This document shows positions 33,428 to 46,300 of a stretch of DNA of 64,000 nt, one piece after another. Numbering within the stretch: the stretch's first letter is position 1; each line of letters opens with the position of its first letter. A model generated the notes under the pieces. It searched no databases. It saw only the letters and a program-made list of their open reading frames with translations, and was not told where the DNA came from. Position numbers and translations under genes: made by a program. Source of the DNA: Dicaeum eximium (taxonomy: Eukaryota; Chordata; Aves; Passeriformes; Dicaeidae); the NCBI GenBank assembly GCA_013396995.1, contig VWZP01009941.1:430-64429 (forward strand), in the 5' to 3' direction.

Positions 33428-36400
33428 TATTTGTATTTAGATCTGTCTCTTCACTTTCCCGAGTTGACCTGACATTGCCATTGCACTAAGGTCGCACAAC
33501 TTGTTGATTAGGATCACCTCCCGTTTTGATCGGGGGATATGGGATAATTTGGCAGTGGAGCAACACATTTTCTGTTCCCTTGGCTATATAACTTCCCAAA
33601 TGACGTGTATAAAAATAAGCACATGGAGTCTGCTTTGCCCCAGTCAAGTCTGAATCAATGCCTGGGGGTGATACACAAACTCATTTCAAATGTTCAACCA
33701 TGCAGAATTGCAAAAAGATTGAAGGAGTTGCACTGCATTTTTAAAATTTTTATACATGTGTCTATCTATATTTATTATTTTTTAGGCAGCAAAATTAAAA
33801 GAAAACAAATCCGTGCACGCAAATCCAGGAATTCACCACTTAGGTTCATGTGACATCTCTCCAAATGCTACTAACTTTCCTTCTCCAATTATCCAATTAC
33901 AATGGAGCCTTGCCTTTTTAATTTTCTTTACCCTGCAGTCTGCAGCTGCCTTCTCCTGACGATAATGAAACCGTGAATAGACAAATATTTAAAAAATTTT
34001 ATTCTTGGTCACTTTTCCCTTATTCTACCTTTCTTCGGCTCCCACTCCACTGCATATTGCTTTGTTCAAAGCTACTGTGCATAGAAGCTGTATTAATTTG
34101 TTGTTCTTGTTAGAGTGGTCTATTTTGTCATAAACCCACGGGTCACCTCCCATTAGTGTCACATCCTCGCCGTATACTTTTGTGAAACGGTATGTTTCTA
34201 AGCACTTCACAGTCCATTAATTCAGGGACTTTACTGACATTTCTTAGAAGAAAGACGAGGCTACGAGGCCAAAACTGCCCAGTAAAGCCCCCGAATAGAA
34301 CCAGACTTGTCCAGACAATATCTGCAATTAGCTTTTTATGACATGTTGTTAGTATTTTAGAGAAAGTAATGCAAAATATAAAAATTGCCTTTTCTCCTAC
34401 GGCAGCTGCTGCAGCCTAAGGAATCACTAATTCTCTTGCTTAAAAACACACATCCAACCCAATGCATTCTTTTTGGTTTTCCTCTTTTCTTCAAGTGATA
34501 AGCCTAATAACACGGTAGGGCTCCTCATGAAGGAATCTCGCACCATTTGCGAATGCTTTGTCATTCTGGTGTAACAAGAACAAATAGGTTAATTAACCAG
34601 GAATGGCTGACAGAAATTAAAAGGAAGAACTAGAGTAATAGCACACTTACACGCCCCAAGAAACGTGGCTTCATCTCCAAATTCTATTTTTAATATTCTC
34701 CCAAAAACTAGTAGCTCACAAGAGGAAAAACTCCCCTCAGCCATATGCGCCTTCCCCAACTGGGTTCGTATGAAACAGGATCATTGCAACCCTTACTAAT
34801 GTTATGCAGCTTGAGCACAGTGATTTTAAAGTACTTAAAGCTGGTTCAACAATTTAAAGGCTCTCATGGTTAGTCAGTTCACAGTAAAGAAAAATTTCAG
34901 TTTTCCATCCAGATGAAATAAAACCTTACATGAAATCCAGTACACCTGTGTTGTGACCTGACTTTATTTCTGTATTACAATGTGTCAACACAAAAAAATT
35001 TTTATAGCATGTGTATGTGACTTTTAAATGCTTCACTGCTCTTCTCTTTCTAATAAATAAATAAAGCCATGCCAGCAGCCTGGCACTCATTAGCGACCTG
35101 CATAATACAGAGAAAAATAATCAGTAAAAGAACAAACTTTAATTTCAATCTAGCAAATGGCTATTATGGTGAAAGGTGAAGAAAAATAGCAATATAGCAT
35201 CCTGTAAAAATATAAAAAATATCCTTGTACAGTTATTTTACCTGCAGCAAGGAGTTTATCAAATGATGTCAGCACTAGATAAGAAAAGGTATATTTTCTC
35301 ATGAAGTAAAAACTCATATTATTTTTACCTTAAGGAGGCTCATTTGGTAAAACTTTCTTCTCCAAGACAGAAAATCATGTGCTGAAGTGGGGTAGGGTTA
35401 ATGCCCACAGGGGCAGCTGCAAGCATTTTGGGTAGATACTGCTGCCTCGGTTTGTCCACTATCATATCAAGATGGGACTACAGCCTTGTTCTTCCCTCTA
35501 CAGGGGCATCCAAAATATAAAGACACACGAATAAAATGGAGATTTACTCAAAGAAGTTGATAGTAACTGCTCCACTGAAGTACTATCTGCATCTCTTTTC
35601 ACATGCAAATGAAACATTTCCCTAGTTAGTCCCCAGAAGAGGAGAGAGACCCTGGCTCTGGTTATTCTTCTCACAGTTTGCAGTATCCTCAGCCTTCACT
35701 GTCTAAACTTAGGCCTGAGTTTACTACTGATGAGGCCAAACTCTGATCTGGGGATGTATTTTGACACTGATAATGTTCACTAGACATAAACATAACCCAT
35801 ACAGGCTGCCACGTATATCTAAACAAGATAGCAGTGTTTACCTTTATTAACTGCTGGGAGGTAATTTGCATACAAAGGAGAACACATTAAACCGAATTCT
35901 GTTCCATTTTACTTGGAGTTATTTTTTTTTAAGCAGGTTTATAAAAACTACAACATGTTTGTGCATTATGAATATTTTACTGATGCTGAAAAGCAACCTT
36001 AATGAGCTCAAACTGAGCTCAATGTTTGACTTCTGAATTTTTCCTCAAACCATCACCTGTTCATAATTAGCCTCTGGAAATCTACAGTAGTTTTTCCATA
36101 TCGTTGTCAATGTTAACAGTTTGGAAAATTGCAGCTTTTGAACAGGCAGGTTTTCCAATGGCTGCAGATCATATGTGTCCACTTGCTAAAGGGCATTGTA
36201 TCTGATTTAGCTATAATCCTGTCTGGAAACAAGTACACTGGCTCTTCTCAGGAAGGCCTCTTGTCAGCTTGACCTTCTTTTAAAAGTTCCCTCCTTCAGT
36301 TCACGGACTTCATGTGTGCTGCAGTCTTGTTTCTAAAATACTGAGAAGGGCAGTGTGGAAATATAAAGCTGGCAACAGTTGCCTGCACTAGATGTTTGTC

Positions 36401-39400
36401 AGTGGCTCTTTTTTCCTTTGAGAAAAATGGAAAGGATTTTATATTGCATTTGAATGGGGGAGATGTATAAACACATCACACAACACAGTTTTTCCAGATT
36501 TGTTTTCCCCAAGGAGTGTTAAAAATAATGTATCGTTTTCTTTATCACCAGCGATATTTTGATGCAGTATTTGAAGAAATAAATTTTTTTATTTAGCTGT
36601 AATATGGATTGAAGACTGTGAACCCTACAAACCGTGAAGTAGCTTAAGCAACAACATCCCTTCTGCATTTGTGAGAATAACAGGGCATTAGATCTTCTAT
36701 AGGAAGGAAAGTGAACTTGAGCAGCAACAAGTGCTTCTACCACATTTTACATAGTCCTTGTGTACTGCTTGCACTTGTGTGCTTTTGCTGCCAGTTAAAC
36801 AAGATGAAGCTGAACAAAACTACTTCTACATCCCACTACACTTCCTGGTTATGTGATTGTCCCTGTGTTAGGCAATGCAAATCCATACAGAAACAGAAGG
36901 AGTGGTGGATTTCCTTGTGGATCTAGCTACGGCCTCATGTCATGACCAGATCTGACTGTTCTGCCTGCCAGTCACTGTAAGAGGGGGTGATGTCTCTCTC
37001 TGCATCCCAACACTAAAATCTCTTGTACTGCAAGCTCCCTTAGTTGTCTGCTTCAGAGAGTAACACCAGACTTTTGGAGTCGCTGTTTTAAGGTGAAATA
37101 GCATCACTAGAATGGGACATGAAGCTCATTTTTTGTAATTTTATCGTTGGTATGAAAATTCCCAGAGTGAAGTCCCTTCTCCAGAAACATAAATTTTTTA
37201 CAGAAGAAGTGTACAAAACTCTCCTGGGAGCTTCTTGCTCCCTTATGAAGCTATGGATAATCTTACAGCCTGGATGGGTAATCAAGGGATCACAGAGTAG
37301 TTTCACAGAAAGCCTTTGTTTTTCTTTTAGGGGCTGTTCTGTGAGTGTCTTTTGGAAGGCTTCAACACTTCTAAATCCCTCTGCCAGCAATGGAGGCTAG
37401 AGGTGCAAAAACCTCCAGCAAATCACAACACTTGTGGATAGGTTAAAAAGGTTAGAGTATTGCCTTTAAGCATGTAGGATTGGAAATGTGAACCCTGGTG
37501 TCATTGCCTCCTATGTGCATACGCATTTATAATTAACTTTGGGAAATCCTCTGCATTTCTCTCATGTTCTCTGTGTTTTTCTTTCCTCCCCAGTTATTCT
37601 TTCCCCTGAGAACCAGCTCCTCTGCTTGCTTGGTGATTGCAGAGGCTTTCTGGGGGGCACAAGAGGATAGTACCACACTTTGTTTGCTGCTTTCAGACAT
37701 TTCTGTACGGAAAACCTGTCTCTGCTGCAAAATAGGTGAGAAAGGACCCATTCTAAACAATTTGTGAGGGCAGAGGCAAGTCAGAGTTCACCTCTGCTCC
37801 TGCTATCTTTGACTGGCTTTTCCCTATGCACATTGGAAACCTCTACCCCTCACTGCAGGCCAGATGTTTTTTTCAGATTAGTCAATACCCTTTGCAAAAG
37901 GATTAATGCACTCTTATGGCTACTGTAAGCTTTTCTGGGCTGGATCATGTGAAATACAGCAGGGTTGAATATGGAAGGAGCTTCAGATGGTCTCACTGTT
38001 CAGAGAGACCGTGCAGAATTCAGGCCATAACTGATAGGGTATCTCATGAGATTGTACAAATTTCTCTAAGATTGTTCCAATTTAACTGCTCAACTCATTC
38101 TAATTAAAGACAACTCTGAAGAAAAGTGGGTAAAATGTGCTTTTGTGGGTATGTGTGAGGAGAAGGGAAATTGGTCAGGAGAAAAATAAGCATTTGATTA
38201 ACTTGTTTTGCTTTTTCATATTTCAATAGCGTATAAGAGAAAACATGGTTTTTCTACAGGCAGTATAATCTGCCTCATTCTCAGTTCATCTAGTCCAGAA
38301 ACACTCAGTTTTACTTCGTGGTCCTGTTGCCTGAGCCAGAGCTGCTCATGAGAAGCCCGATAATACAGTGGAAGTACCTTCAGGGCACCACAGAAATTTA
38401 TGTTAGTGTATCTCTTTGTGCATCCTTTGGGTGTCAGAATCTCTCTGCATTCCTACCTATAAAAATGATTCCCTGAGCACACCTATGCACACAGACACAA
38501 TGAGCAGAGGTATTTGGTGTTGTTAAATAATAAAACACACCTACAACCTTCCCTCATGGATTTTTAACATTAACACTACCTTTCTCAGAAGTGTTACTCA
38601 GCTGTACCTTGAGATTTCAGAAAGGAAGTTGACATTGATGTTACAGCATTCTCTTTCAACAGAGATATATTTCTAAACACTCTCCTCCAGAAAATGTGTG
38701 ATTCAGCATCATATGGAAATGCATTGAGATCATTATTTGAAGTATGAGTTTCTACCCAAGGAGGAGGAAATATTTCAGAGTGATGCACAATACAGCTGCA
38801 AGAGAAACCCAGGCTGTGAAATCTGGATTTGTGTCTATGTTTTAAATAGCCCAAAGTCTGGGAATGGGTATTATGAGCTGGGATTGTCAAGGAGCTGATC
38901 TGGATAAAGAAAGGGGCAGATCACAGAATGTGAACAGGGCTGTTGCTTTATCCACCCTTCAGAAACAGTGCATTCCAAGTATTTAGACTTCAAATACTGC
39001 TTGTAAGGAGTCACCTGCAGATTTTAGAACCAGACTAATTTTCTGGATTCATTGTAGAGTAAGTGTATCTTGTCAAAAGGATATTTGAAGAAGATACTCA
39101 CTACCCTTCTGGTAAAGAAGCAGCAAGTGTCTGAAACAATCCCTTTCCAAAACAAAGCCATGTAATTATTCATATTACATTTATGTGTGGCAGAAATTAT
39201 GTTATGCTTTCAACATTATACATGATCATTGAAAAACTGATGTTGCTAGCATCTCCTGTTCTTTCTTTGTAGAAACAGGAATCTGTGGAGAGCAGTGGAA
39301 CTTTTCTGCTTCGAATAATTTGGAGAAATCCACTTTTAAATCAATAATGTTTTTCTCCTAGCCACTTCCTGAAAAGCAGCAGTTTTTCACATACTGATTT

Positions 39401-41415
39401 TATATCACTGTAATTTTCTAGGTTTGCAGGGAGTTACAGGACCTGGGCTACTCTGGCCATATTTGATGGATGAGTTTATGCAAAGGAGGGAATTACATTA
39501 CTTAAATGTTAAGGTTCTGTGTGTCTCCTTATTGGTTCCATATATACTGTATATATCCCAGCTGCAGTTATAAAGGTAATTTTCATGTTTTATTAATGTT
39601 TCGGTCCCTAATTTTATATAAGAAAAATGTATATAGTAGGTGGTGGTAGACAACAGTAGTTTTTTGGGTAATGATAGCAGTCAGGGATATGAGCCTTGTG
39701 GCCTCATCACAATCCATATTTGTTAATTTCTTGGTGAAAACCAGTGGTTTACCAGAAGCTCGTGGGTATTTTAATCCATGCCCTGCTGGTCCTATCACAG
39801 CTGCTAGAGGGACATGAAAAGACCTACAAGTTAAATAGGATTTTAGTTGACTGCCTGTGAAAATAAACACAGTCACATCTCCTAAGGCAGAGGCTGAAAA
39901 GGTCTGCCAGGGAAAAATGTCCATCTGGCAAAACTCTCCCTCTCATGCCACAGTCAATGAAAATTGCTGTGCTAGTTCATGCAAAGGCAATACTGCCATA
40001 CATACCTCCAGGCAACCTTTCTCCATCCAGACCAGCTAGAAGACAGATGTTGAGAGAAGTCCCTCCTGCTAGACTGCTCTGCTTTTTTTTTTTCTTGTGG
40101 TATTTCTTCTAGTCTTCAGCCTTCCGGTGAGCAACAGAACCATGGAGAGTACACAGGAAAGGGGAGCTCCTAGAAGAGAAAGGACGTGATGATCACCAAA
40201 TATAAATCCAGAGACAATTCAAGGAAGGTGGCACAGAAGAGGCATCTCAAAAAGTAAGAACACATCAGCAGGAAAGCATTGCTGCCGAGGTGACATCTAT
40301 GCTAGGAACACTCCCCTGACAGATATAAAAGCAAACAGTGCTGGCAAGGAATCTGTGGCTTGATGTAGTTGGAAGAGTTGCTGGTGCAAAGAAAGGAGAA
40401 GGGCTTGAGCCAAGGCAGCTGATTGCCTTCTCCTCTCCCTGCAATTACACTACCTGTGTGCACTGGTAGCTACTCCAAAGTGAAAAACAACTTACTGCAG
40501 ATGCACCCACACTGCCAAAGGTGGCTCATCCCTCTGTGCTCTGAACTTCTGTTCCACAGGAGAAAATGCTGCTGATGCTTCAGCAGCCACCTTCGCTCTT
40601 ATGGCATCATCTCTTTTCAGAGAAAAGCAGTTCTCAAAATGATCAGGAAGGATTACAAATGCTGAGAAATGCTTACAAATGCTGTGATATTGTCTCTTTT
40701 GATTTCTCTCTTAGCTTTTGTTTTCAATTTGCCTTTTAAAGTCAGTGGTCAGCTAAGCCCACACTGATGCCTAGGAGTGATCCTCACTTATTTCTCTATT
40801 CTATCGTACAGATAGACATGAAAATGTACTGGTTGTGACTGTGCAGCAAATTCAAGCCAAACTTAAATCAAAGGAAAAGCTATGAGGTCACAGAGAAAAC
40901 CCTGCCAATGTTTCTTCCCTTATAAGTCATCCAAGATAAATTTAATCTGATCATCAGTCATCCCCAAATTCAGGATACACCAGCGCTTCTCAGTTCCTCT
41001 CAGGCTTCTCATAGTCCTCTTCAATGGCATGGGACCATGAGTATCAGCAAGTGTTACTCACTCACTGTTTGTTTTCCTCTGCCAGCTCACTAGTGCAAAC
41101 ACTCACTGAGAGAGGTTTTGGTGTCCCCTTTGGGAGCACTTCATTGTCCTTCTTTCTCAACAGCAGCCACGCCCAAAACTTGAAGGACATGGGCAGGTCC
41201 TGGGATCGTTTAATAGCTCTGGAAATGGAGTTGGTGAGTGCAGCCTTTTTCAGGAACAAGCTGAACTAAACTAGGTGGAGACTGTGTCAAAATTGGGTTT
41301 GTTTTTCTTCTAGTTTTCATTTTCTGTAGCATGCCTTAGAGTTTATTGGTCATAACTTCCCAAGAAGCTAAGTGTCCCTGCTTCCCTGGGAGAATCCAGT
41401 GAATACTCTTCCAGC

Positions 41416-41530
41416 TGCTTTGCAAACATTGACTAACTAATCCATGCAATACCCCTCGAGATAGGAAAACGAGTCAGAGAGATTATATGACTTGCCCAAA
41501 GCCACAGAAGGAATAAGTGTCAGGGGTATT
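41416..41530 (+). mobile_element. MIR/CORE-SINE-like relic
   Basis: GCTTTGCAAACATTGACTAA, then ATAGGAAAACGAGTCAGAGA, then TATATGACTTGCCCAAAGCC follow in order the MIR pattern GCTTTACAAACATTAACTAA, GAGGAAACTGAGGCACAGAG, TAAGTGACTTGCCCAAGGTC. The copy covers the middle of the element and is well aligned by eye over about 110 bases. Inactive. Confidence 0.75.
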
Positions 41531-42924
41531 ATGAACAGGGCATATAGATCAAAGGAAATACAATGAGCACTCAGGAGTTCCTGTCTCTCAGTCTGCTTTT
41601 TACAACAGAGAACAGCACTACTTTTCTACTGTATAGCTTTTACAGGATTTTTTTGGTGAAGGATCTTGTCAAAAGCTTGAAGGAAATCCAAATAAATCAT
41701 CTTAACTATACTATATTGGTGCGGATGACTTCTGCTTGTGAAAGGAATTTACGTGCCTGCCAGATTTCAGTGAGAAATTATGTTGTAAGATCACAAAGGC
41801 ACAATCTATTTCTCAAGTAAAGTTAATACAACAACTTTCCTCTATGGTCTTAGCTATACAGCTGCAGGATTTGTTTTTATGTATGTGTTTTCAGTCTTCC
41901 TAATTAACTTAGTTGCAAAACTTTACTAAGTGAAAGATTTAAGTTGTGAACTTCCTTGTAGTGAATGCTTGGCTTTCAATCACAGCACTTCAGGGAATGA
42001 GGAACTTACAAATAGATGTGTACCACATACCACCCTTCTGGATTTTTTTGACAGTTACTTGGTACTTCAGGGGCTTGTATTTCCCAAGAAAAAAATAATT
42101 TTCATGGAAACTGTACTCCTTGTCAAACTGAAGTCAATAGCAAAGTTCCTATAGATTTAAATACCCCAGGTTTGTCGTTCTCGTTTCTATCTTGATCTCG
42201 CATTTTACTGTGGGGATCATATCACAGATCCCAAGTGTAAGCTTGTGGAGACAAACATACTGCAATTTCATATTACCTTTAGTATTGGGAACAAATATAT
42301 TGTGTTACCTTTGTTTTTCAGGTTTTAAAAATTACTTGGCTTATGAGAACTCCTTTAGAGGAGTAGTAATACTGAATACTCCTCTGTGTATGTCTGTATG
42401 TGTGTATAATCACATACATATCCATCTGTGAGCGGCAGAGTGAAAGCTATGCACAAACCCTCTTCATTTCCTAATTTTAAAATTATGAGTTATACAAGCA
42501 ATGATTTATTTAGAATGGCTTTCTCCAACTGAACTTTGAAAAAATATTTTTAAAGAAAGGTGGGACAATCAGAAAGACTGCTTGGCAGACTGTGGAGAGA
42601 ATTGCAGGAGGATGTGTAAAGACCATAGTCTTAAATTGCTGAGCTGGATCACAGAGTGCCTTGAGGTCTCTCGAGGTCCCAGATCAGCCACTGGGAGCTC
42701 CTGGGTGACTGCAGGTGGCAGCCACCCCTGCACACAATGGGATCACTGGTGATGGGAGGTCACCTGTTTCCTGACTACTATTTGGAGATTGCCTCATCTT
42801 TTCAAAGGGTGTTTTCTAAACTTGACTTGCTGGATTCTGCAGGGTACTGAAATTTGATTGCCTTTAACTGATTCTTTTTAGTGTGGAAATGCCAATCAGA
42901 TCCTCCTCAGAGAAACTCCTCACA

Positions 42925-43341
42925 ACACCTTAGAATATTGTGCTCAGTGCTGGCCCCCTCACTACAAGACATTGAGGTGCTGGAGTGTGTCCAGAGAAGG
43001 GCAGTGGAGCTGGTGGAGAGTTTAGAGCACCACTCTGATGAGGAGCAGCTGAGGGAACTGAGGTGTCTGGAGAAAAGGAGATTCAAAAAGGTAGACCTTT
43101 TCTCAAGTTGCACCAGGGGAGGATTAGATTGGATATTAGGAAAAATTTCTTCACCAAAAGGGTTGCTAAACACTGGAACAGGTTGTCCAGGGAAGCAATG
43201 GAGTCACCACCCCTGGAGATATTTAAGAGACATGTCGATGTGGCACTTAGGGTTCAGTGGTGGACTTAAATAATTTGTTGGACTCAAAGTGATCTCAAAT
43301 GTCTTTTCCAACCTAAATGACTCTATTCCATGATTCTATAA
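42925..43341 (+). mobile_element. CR1 LINE, 5'-truncated, ORF2 C-terminus and 3' end, decayed
   Basis: Translation gives recognisable CR1 ORF2 C-terminal peptides in three successive frames. LEYCAQCWPPHYKT starts at 42930. DIEVLECVQRRAVELVESLE and RELRCLEKRRF follow from 42968. RLDIRKNFFTKRVAKHWNRL and SPPLEIFKRHVDVAL lie at about 43117-43250. In intact elements this is the end of the reverse transcriptase protein. Frame changes at about 42968 and before 43100 break it. The part joining EKRRF to the RLDIRKNFF block is far shorter than usual, which points to an internal deletion of roughly 40 codons. The element ends with TGATTCTATA (43331-43340), the CR1 terminal repeat. No target duplication is expected or seen. 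Confidence 0.95.
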
Positions 43342-46300
43342 TAGCAACAAGTTCATTCACTATTTTTAAGAGTTTTGTTTTGCCCTTCAGCCCTGCTTAT
43401 TCTCTTGCACTCTTTGCACAAGTGCAATGATACTTAGCACATGTTTAAATGCTTTGATGAACTGGGGCCTAAACCCTCCATACTGCACTGATTATTACAC
43501 TGATTAAGGTGGCAATTAAAATTTGCTGTTTGGAAGAATGAGTTATTTTTGACATTATTGTCAGGACAGGCATTCATTTGAGCATACTTACTACCGTATG
43601 ACTTGACAGAAATGCATGTTTTGTTCCTCCAGCACAAAGTGAAAATAAACAGCAGCAAAAGGGAAAACCCTTGCTTGTGGGGATGCTGGTGCTTCCAGAA
43701 TGTCTGGGTCATGATATCTCAGAAAAATGCTGCTCCCAACCAGTCATACAAAACAAGCTGGCAGTAGGTAAAATAGTTGCTGTCCTTGCTGTGCTGAATT
43801 CTGCAGGTAATTCTGTACCAGTTTGCCTTTGCCTGTATGGAAAGCATTCCTTCTAGTGTCAATTGCTACATCATTTGAGCATAATTTTGTAGCGCATGTG
43901 GAGTCATACAGCTCTTAGCTATGATGTTTAAATAAACACAGTCCCTACATGCTGGGGGATTTTTTTGTTGCTGTTGTTGTTGGTTTGGTTTTCGGGAGTT
44001 TTGGGTTTTTTTGTGTTTCTTGATGCCTGGTTATAGCCTGTGCATTCACAGGGTGAATGCCTAAACCCTACAGTTGTATTTAGTTTTGGTTTGCTGAGCT
44101 TCATTTCAGATTTGATAGGGCTCCAAAAGGTAGGTGATGTTGTGCCACCCCAGGCACATTTTGGTAGGTTCTGGCACAATTTCCAGGACTCCTGGGACTG
44201 CAGTTCCCCTGTAGACATGGGCGGGCCCTTTCATTGTTTCTGCCTCACTGAGTTGAGATCTTAGCTGTCTCACCTTGCTTCCTAATCATGCATTTCTTTG
44301 CTTTTCTGCTGTGCTTCCTAGCTGGAGAGTGCTGTTTGCTCACTATTTAACTGCGTATCCTGAGTGGCAGTCATTGCCTCCTTAGGTTTACCTTCCTAAC
44401 TCCTGCTTACAAATGACATGAACTCAAAATATCTGAAAGATAGACAAACAGATCTGAACTGTGTGGCTACAGAGTAAGACAGGTAGGTGTAAGAAGGAAA
44501 ATTTTGCTCTACTTGCATGAATTTGATTAATTTGCCGTTTGATTTGTTATTCTGACACCAAAGCCTTTAAGGGAGAAAAGAGGTCTCATCTGATTACACC
44601 CAGCTGACTCCAGCAGTGATTTGTTTACTAAGTTGACAATACCTTTAAATTTGGATAACACCTCCCTTGTGAATGAGATTAATATGCCCAGTGTGAATGT
44701 GTAAGTGTTGCTTCATCCCTCACTGTCACAGCTGCATTGATGACATCTTCCAGGAATCAACAAAATCATCTTGGACTTACCATGAAGATTTACATGGTGG
44801 GGAGCTAATGCAGGACAGGGACAGCAACACTGGTTGAACTCAAGGCCAGTGTGTGTCCACAGACACTTTGCTTTCCTGGAAATGTATAAATAGTGGTTAG
44901 ATGATTTTATAATTTAGGATGAAAAGAAAAAAAAGAAAAAAGTAGGATCTGGCTACCTGGTAAGTGCTTCAGGGTGATGGCAAATGCAGGATGCAGCCCT
45001 GCAGGAAAGAACAGCCTCTTGCCTGGTTCATGTCAATGACAGCACAAGGTTATCAGCACCATCAAGCCAATAAAAGAAGGGGTTCTTCTCCTGGTCAAAG
45101 AAAACAATTCAGTGTATCTCTGTCGGATGCCTGACACTTTTGATTGCCTGTTTGTCCCATTGTTGCTGATATTAAGATACAAATATTTGTTCCTAATTGA
45201 GAGTGATTGTGTGAAAAGACAATGAGAAAATGACTGTCTCATAGTTGTCTCACTGAGCAGGGACTACAGCACCGAGATGCAGATTTGTGGCTTGCTTCAG
45301 AACAGAGGGGCAAGAGAAACCAGACTCAAAGTAAAATCTTTTAAACACAGTAAAAAATACCATTAATGTAAGCACTGGTTTTAGCTGAGCTGAGATATTT
45401 TTTCCAAAGTTAAGTAGCTCACAAGAAATTAAATCAAAAGAGTTATGAAACTATAGAGTTTCCTTAAGCTGCTCCTGTTCTTCTGGACCAAAACCTCAGA
45501 AGGCATCAGCACCCTCTGTAAATGAATCATTCATCATGGAGCCTGCTTTTATTTTTGGCATCCTAATAAGTAAAATCAATTTAACATTATTTATACAGGC
45601 ACATTGTAAATGAAATAGTCTGATATATTTAATCTGAAGATCTGGCCCATTTTTATTTGTGTTAAAAAACTCTATGTGGAAAGAATCCTCACCATTCTTG
45701 TCCTTTCCCCAAATGAACCTAAATAATGAAGTGCGTTTGTGTGAAAAGTACAGAAGAAAGGAAGAATGAGTATCTTGATAATTAGTCTTGTCCCCTTCTC
45801 TCCAGCCAGACTATCCTTAACATCCCTTTTTTAGAAGGTGCAATATTAAAATATTCCAAAGCAGCCTGTTCTAATTATCCAGTCGAATTTACTGTACAGA
45901 AACTGTGTAGTTTTATAGTGGAATCTACGGTGTGATCATAAACCAGCCTTGCTGTGTCCTAAATTTTACAATGCAAAGATTGCTTGAAGGAATAACCCCT
46001 TTTGTCTGGCACATTGGAGCCCAGATTGCCATGGCTATGGCTCATGTTTTGTTCATGTGTATACATATGTATATATTTTATGTATATATTTTCAGTTTCT
46101 GCTTCTTTTCATTTCTCTTGGAGCGCTGAGGCTTGTGTATTCGCGAGTTTTAAATTTCTGCAGTAGGGGAGCCGAGGAGTTTGCTTTTTATTTTTTTTCC
46201 CCCCTGTTTGTTCCCTGAACTCTTCTTGCAGTTTAACAAGTCAAATACCAAACACGGGGGGAATAAACATCCACATGATGGCACCGTGCGTGATATGGCA

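Larger units (their letters stand above)
32991..42900. other. Gene-free AT-rich stretch right of CpG island 2
   Basis: No gene supported; reading frames are at most about 113 codons and scattered. The first 500 bases retain a few CpGs and AT-rich motifs and are likely promoter-flanking. A TTTC microsatellite lies at 33390-33427 and a MIR-like relic at 41416-41530. Two AT-rich blocks, 34345-34700 and 35040-35230, have the texture of conserved non-coding elements (mixed ATTA sites, even base use, no repeats), but conservation cannot be judged from one sequence. Confidence 0.55.

Noticed and set aside
33390..33440. Pyrimidine run ending TATTTAG as a plus-strand splice acceptor
   Set aside because: The tract is a TTTC microsatellite and no downstream donor or coding frame supports an exon.
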